A stretch of 64,000 nt of DNA from Neobacillus drentensis (GTDB lineage Bacteria; Bacillota; Bacilli; Bacillales; Cytobacillaceae): positions 734,001 to 798,000 of the forward strand of contig NZ_CP091110.1 in the NCBI RefSeq assembly GCF_021560175.1, in the 5' to 3' direction. Below the pieces are notes generated by a model. The model made no database searches and was not told the DNA's origin. It worked only from the letters and a program-made list of their open reading frames with translations. Positions 62,161-64,000 of the stretch are shown in pieces. Each line of letters starts with the position of its first letter. Position 1 is the first letter of the stretch. A program made the translations under genes and the position numbers.

Positions 62161-62302
62161 TCGGACAATTCCTATTACTAATTATACAGAGGGAAACATT
62201 GTCCATTAGAAATAATCAATCCGAGCTAACCAAGCATAAAAACTACTCCCGTATCCAGCCATTTTGTTTTATAGTAAAAGGTAATGAAAGGAAGTGGACC
62301 CA

Positions 62303-63139
62303 TTGTCTAATCATACCGTTTTATCTCATGATGATCGCAGTCATGAGCCGCTTCGTGCCAAGTGTGAGGACTGCTTCGGGTTGTGCTGTGTCGCCTTGCC
62401 GTTCGCTGCTTCAGCGGACTTTGCTTTAGACAAGGAGGGAGGAACACCCTGCACGAATCTATAATCAGACTTTCGCTGCGGGATCCATCAGCACTTAAGG
62501 AAAAAGGGATTCAAAGGCTGTGCAGTTTATGAATGTTTTGGAGCCGGACAAAAAGTCTCACAAGTTACCTGCCAAGGTAAGAACTGGCGGGACAAAGAAA
62601 CATCCAAGGAAATGTTTGCCGTATTCCCTATCGTTCAGCAGCTCCAGGAAATGCTCTGGTATCTAACTGAAGCCCTATCATTGGAAGCCACCGCCGTCAT
62701 CCATACAAAACTCCGTCAAGCCATCGATCAAACAGAAAAACTTACATTCCTCAGTCCTAACCAACTTAAGGAACTCTATATACCAGGACACAGAGCGGAG
62801 ATAAATAACTTACTTGTAAAAACAAGCGAGCTAGTCCGTGCTGGTTCGAAACCAAAACGAAAGGTAAGTCGTGGTGCTGACCTCATTGGAGCTAACTTAA
62901 GAAAAGCGGATTTGAGAGGAGCTAACTTACGTGGGGCCTTTCTGATTGCGGCGGACCTCAGGGAAGCAGACCTGCGAACCGTAGATTTTATTGGAGCCGA
63001 CCTTCGCGATGCTAACCTTAGCGGAGCTGACCTGACTGGAAGTATCTTTCTCACTCAAGCCCAAGTAAATGCTGCCAAGGGAGATGCCAAGACAAAGCTG
63101 CCTCGATTACTCTCGCATCCATCCCATTGGTCAGCCTAA
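62303..63139 (+). pseudogene. Pentapeptide-repeat protein gene with one internal stop
   Basis: A TTG start (62303) with AAAGGAAG 8 bases upstream opens a frame encoding a cysteine-rich N-terminal region (CEDCFGLCCVALPFAASADF), then CRCGIH-like RCGIHQHLRKKGFKGC and a C-terminal pentapeptide domain (ADLIGANLRKADLRGANLRG). One in-frame TAA at 62462-62464 interrupts it where a glutamine codon CAA would be expected. The rest of the frame is clean for 225 codons, so the loss is very recent, or is read through, or is an error. Intact length would be 278 residues. The downstream part could restart at ATG 62612. Confidence 0.8.
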
Positions 63140-63192
63140 TCATCCAAACCCGCACTATATAAAAGATAGCTGACCAGTAAAGGGGAAAAGTT

Positions 63193-63684
63193 ATGAGACA
63201 AATCACGTTATCTAACGGAACCATTGTTGAGGTGGAGTGTTTAAGCTGTGCATTAACAAGCGGCCTGGTGCAGCCTGATGGTGGAGTTGTCATTGAGACA
63301 GAGCATTTCCATGCGCATCAGGATGTCGCTTACCCCATCAAAGGATTAATCATCTTGGCATCAAAGCGGCATATTTATTGCTTTGATGAATTAACGGAAG
63401 AAGAGAAGCTTGATTATATAAACCTTTTAACAAAAATCAGAAAAGCACAAAGAGAAGTTCTAGGAATCGACCATGTTTATTACTTTTATAATGAGGATAC
63501 TACCCACCACTTTCACACTTGGATGGTACCACGCTATAAATGGATGAACGAATTTGGCCGCTCGGTTGAATCCCTAAGGCCTGTCTTACGTCATGCTAGA
63601 AATGAAATGAATGACCAAGAGAATGTAAACGAGGTAATTGAAGCGATTAGCCTGCTGGCAAAGGCATTACGTGGGGAGAGGTAA
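63193..63684 (+). CDS. HIT-family hydrolase (Ap4A-type)
   Basis: 163 residues. The histidine triad is HHFHTWMVP near residue 106, and DELTEEEKLDYINLL precedes it as in diadenosine tetraphosphate hydrolases. It should cleave nucleoside phosphate anhydrides or conjugates through a nucleotidylated histidine. GGGGAAAAG precedes the ATG. Single gene after the broken pentapeptide gene. Confidence 0.85.
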   Translation: MRQITLSNGTIVEVECLSCALTSGLVQPDGGVVIETEHFHAHQDVAYPIKGLIILASKRHIYCFDELTEEEKLDYINLLTKIRKAQREVLGIDHVYYFYNEDTTHHFHTWMVPRYKWMNEFGRSVESLRPVLRHARNEMNDQENVNEVIEAISLLAKALRGER

Positions 63685-63739
63685 TGGTCCGATTGAGCGA
63701 CCAAGTCAAAAAGGAGGAAAAATACATTCCCTCCTTCAT

Positions 63740-64000
63740 TTACCGCGTAGTTTCCTTAAAAGTAGTCCTAATCACCTGACTGGTTGCAGGGTTGAACTCA
63801 ATATCGACAAACACGCCAAATTCCTTTTTGTCATCTTTTAACCAGAGTTTAAATTTTTCAGTGCTGGACCGCGGGCCTGTTACTCTCCCAATATGAAGAT
63901 AATCGATAATTTTCGCATGAGGATACCTTTCTTGCGTTTTCTTCATTGCGAAGGTACCCCATTTGGCATAAGGAGGGATGGGTTTTTGTTGGGCGGCAGC
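63740..64000 (-). CDS. DUF3889 (YqzG-like) protein, cut by window end
   Basis: The frame continues past ATG 63946 to the window edge, reading KPIPPYAKWGTFAMKKTQER, so the true start lies outside. The 86 visible codons carry YPHAKIIDYLHIGRVTGP, then TEKFKLWLKDDKKEFGVFVDIEF, the pattern of DUF3889, a small secreted Bacillus family. A signal peptide would be in the missing part. Function unknown. Confidence 0.78.
   Translation of the reverse strand, partial: AAAQQKPIPPYAKWGTFAMKKTQERYPHAKIIDYLHIGRVTGPRSSTEKFKLWLKDDKKEFGVFVDIEFNPATSQVIRTTFKETTR

Noticed and set aside
62199-62429. 76-codon open frame before the pentapeptide-repeat gene
   Set aside because: Out of frame with the conserved cysteine-rich protein encoded by the same DNA.

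Overview
The window reads as chromosome of a low-GC, spore-forming member of the Bacillaceae (Bacillus, Neobacillus or Peribacillus type). The evidence is AT-rich intergenic DNA, strong AGGAGG-type ribosome sites, a tricistronic gerA-type germination receptor operon, an SpxA2/SaiR stress locus, GntR(YtrA)-ABC operons, cre (CcpA) boxes and a fruRKA operon. I saw no rRNA, tRNA, CRISPR array or intact IS element.

Layout. 1-9.2 kb is an accessory, defence-like stretch: the 3' end of a DUF262/DUF1524 (GmrSD-like) gene, a large PLD-nuclease/SF2-helicase/DUF3427 protein facing a NUDIX hydrolase, a YtrA-GntR/ABC/ECF-sigma operon, and a decayed second copy of the helicase-tail/NUDIX module. 9.3-14.5 kb is a four-carbon acid-sugar catabolic unit: PrpR-like regulator, KdgT-type permease, DUF1537 kinase and PdxA2-like dehydrogenase, with an exact cre box. 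14.6-16.5 kb is an MFS exporter with an ArsR-DUF2087 regulator. 17.7-19.2 kb is the spxA2 - BA3454-like - saiR stress locus plus an IDEAL-domain gene, with three copies of one inverted repeat. 19.7-24.3 kb holds galE, three very small genes including an HPr-like miniprotein, and a LacI/LacY-type sugar uptake pair. 24.4-30.4 kb holds an MFS gene, a nucleotidase, and a FAD monooxygenase-ribA-ribD operon preceded by a Fur-like box and a divergent HxlR regulator.

30.5-37.7 kb is a mixed region: a quinone-oxidoreductase-like enzyme, an SRPBCC protein, a frameshifted methyltransferase, a cell-wall peptidase, an EntS-like exporter and a pentapeptide-repeat protein. 37.9-42.1 kb is an extracytosolic flavinylation operon (FMN_bind protein, ApbE, NqrB/RnfD-like membrane protein) followed by a two-component system. 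42.3-44 kb is a YdcZ - Crp/Fnr - YdcZ unit. 44-47.7 kb holds small membrane proteins, DoxX, an EamA transporter, DUF421 and a HAD phosphatase. 47.9-51.9 kb is a GerA/B/C receptor operon with a small candidate D subunit. 52-56.8 kb holds a KDPG aldolase, an aldo-keto reductase, a GyrI-like protein and a TetR-controlled ABC exporter. 56.9-60.5 kb is the fructose operon. The end holds a repeat array, a pentapeptide-repeat gene broken by one stop codon, a HIT hydrolase and a DUF3889 gene cut by the window edge.

The points most worth follow-up are: (i) the iron-box-linked monooxygenase-ribA-ribD operon, which lacks any riboflavin synthase gene and lies 8 kb from a flavinylation/electron-transfer operon; (ii) the duplicated and decayed helicase-NUDIX module; (iii) a sigma-54-activator-like regulator that has lost the GAFTGA loop; (iv) a LacY homologue with altered sugar-site residues; (v) the HPr-like miniprotein; and (vi) three intergenic arrays of hairpin-forming units, all with a 51-53 bp period. 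Two genes are broken by one-base frameshifts and one by a nonsense codon, so either some decay is under way or a few assembly errors are present.
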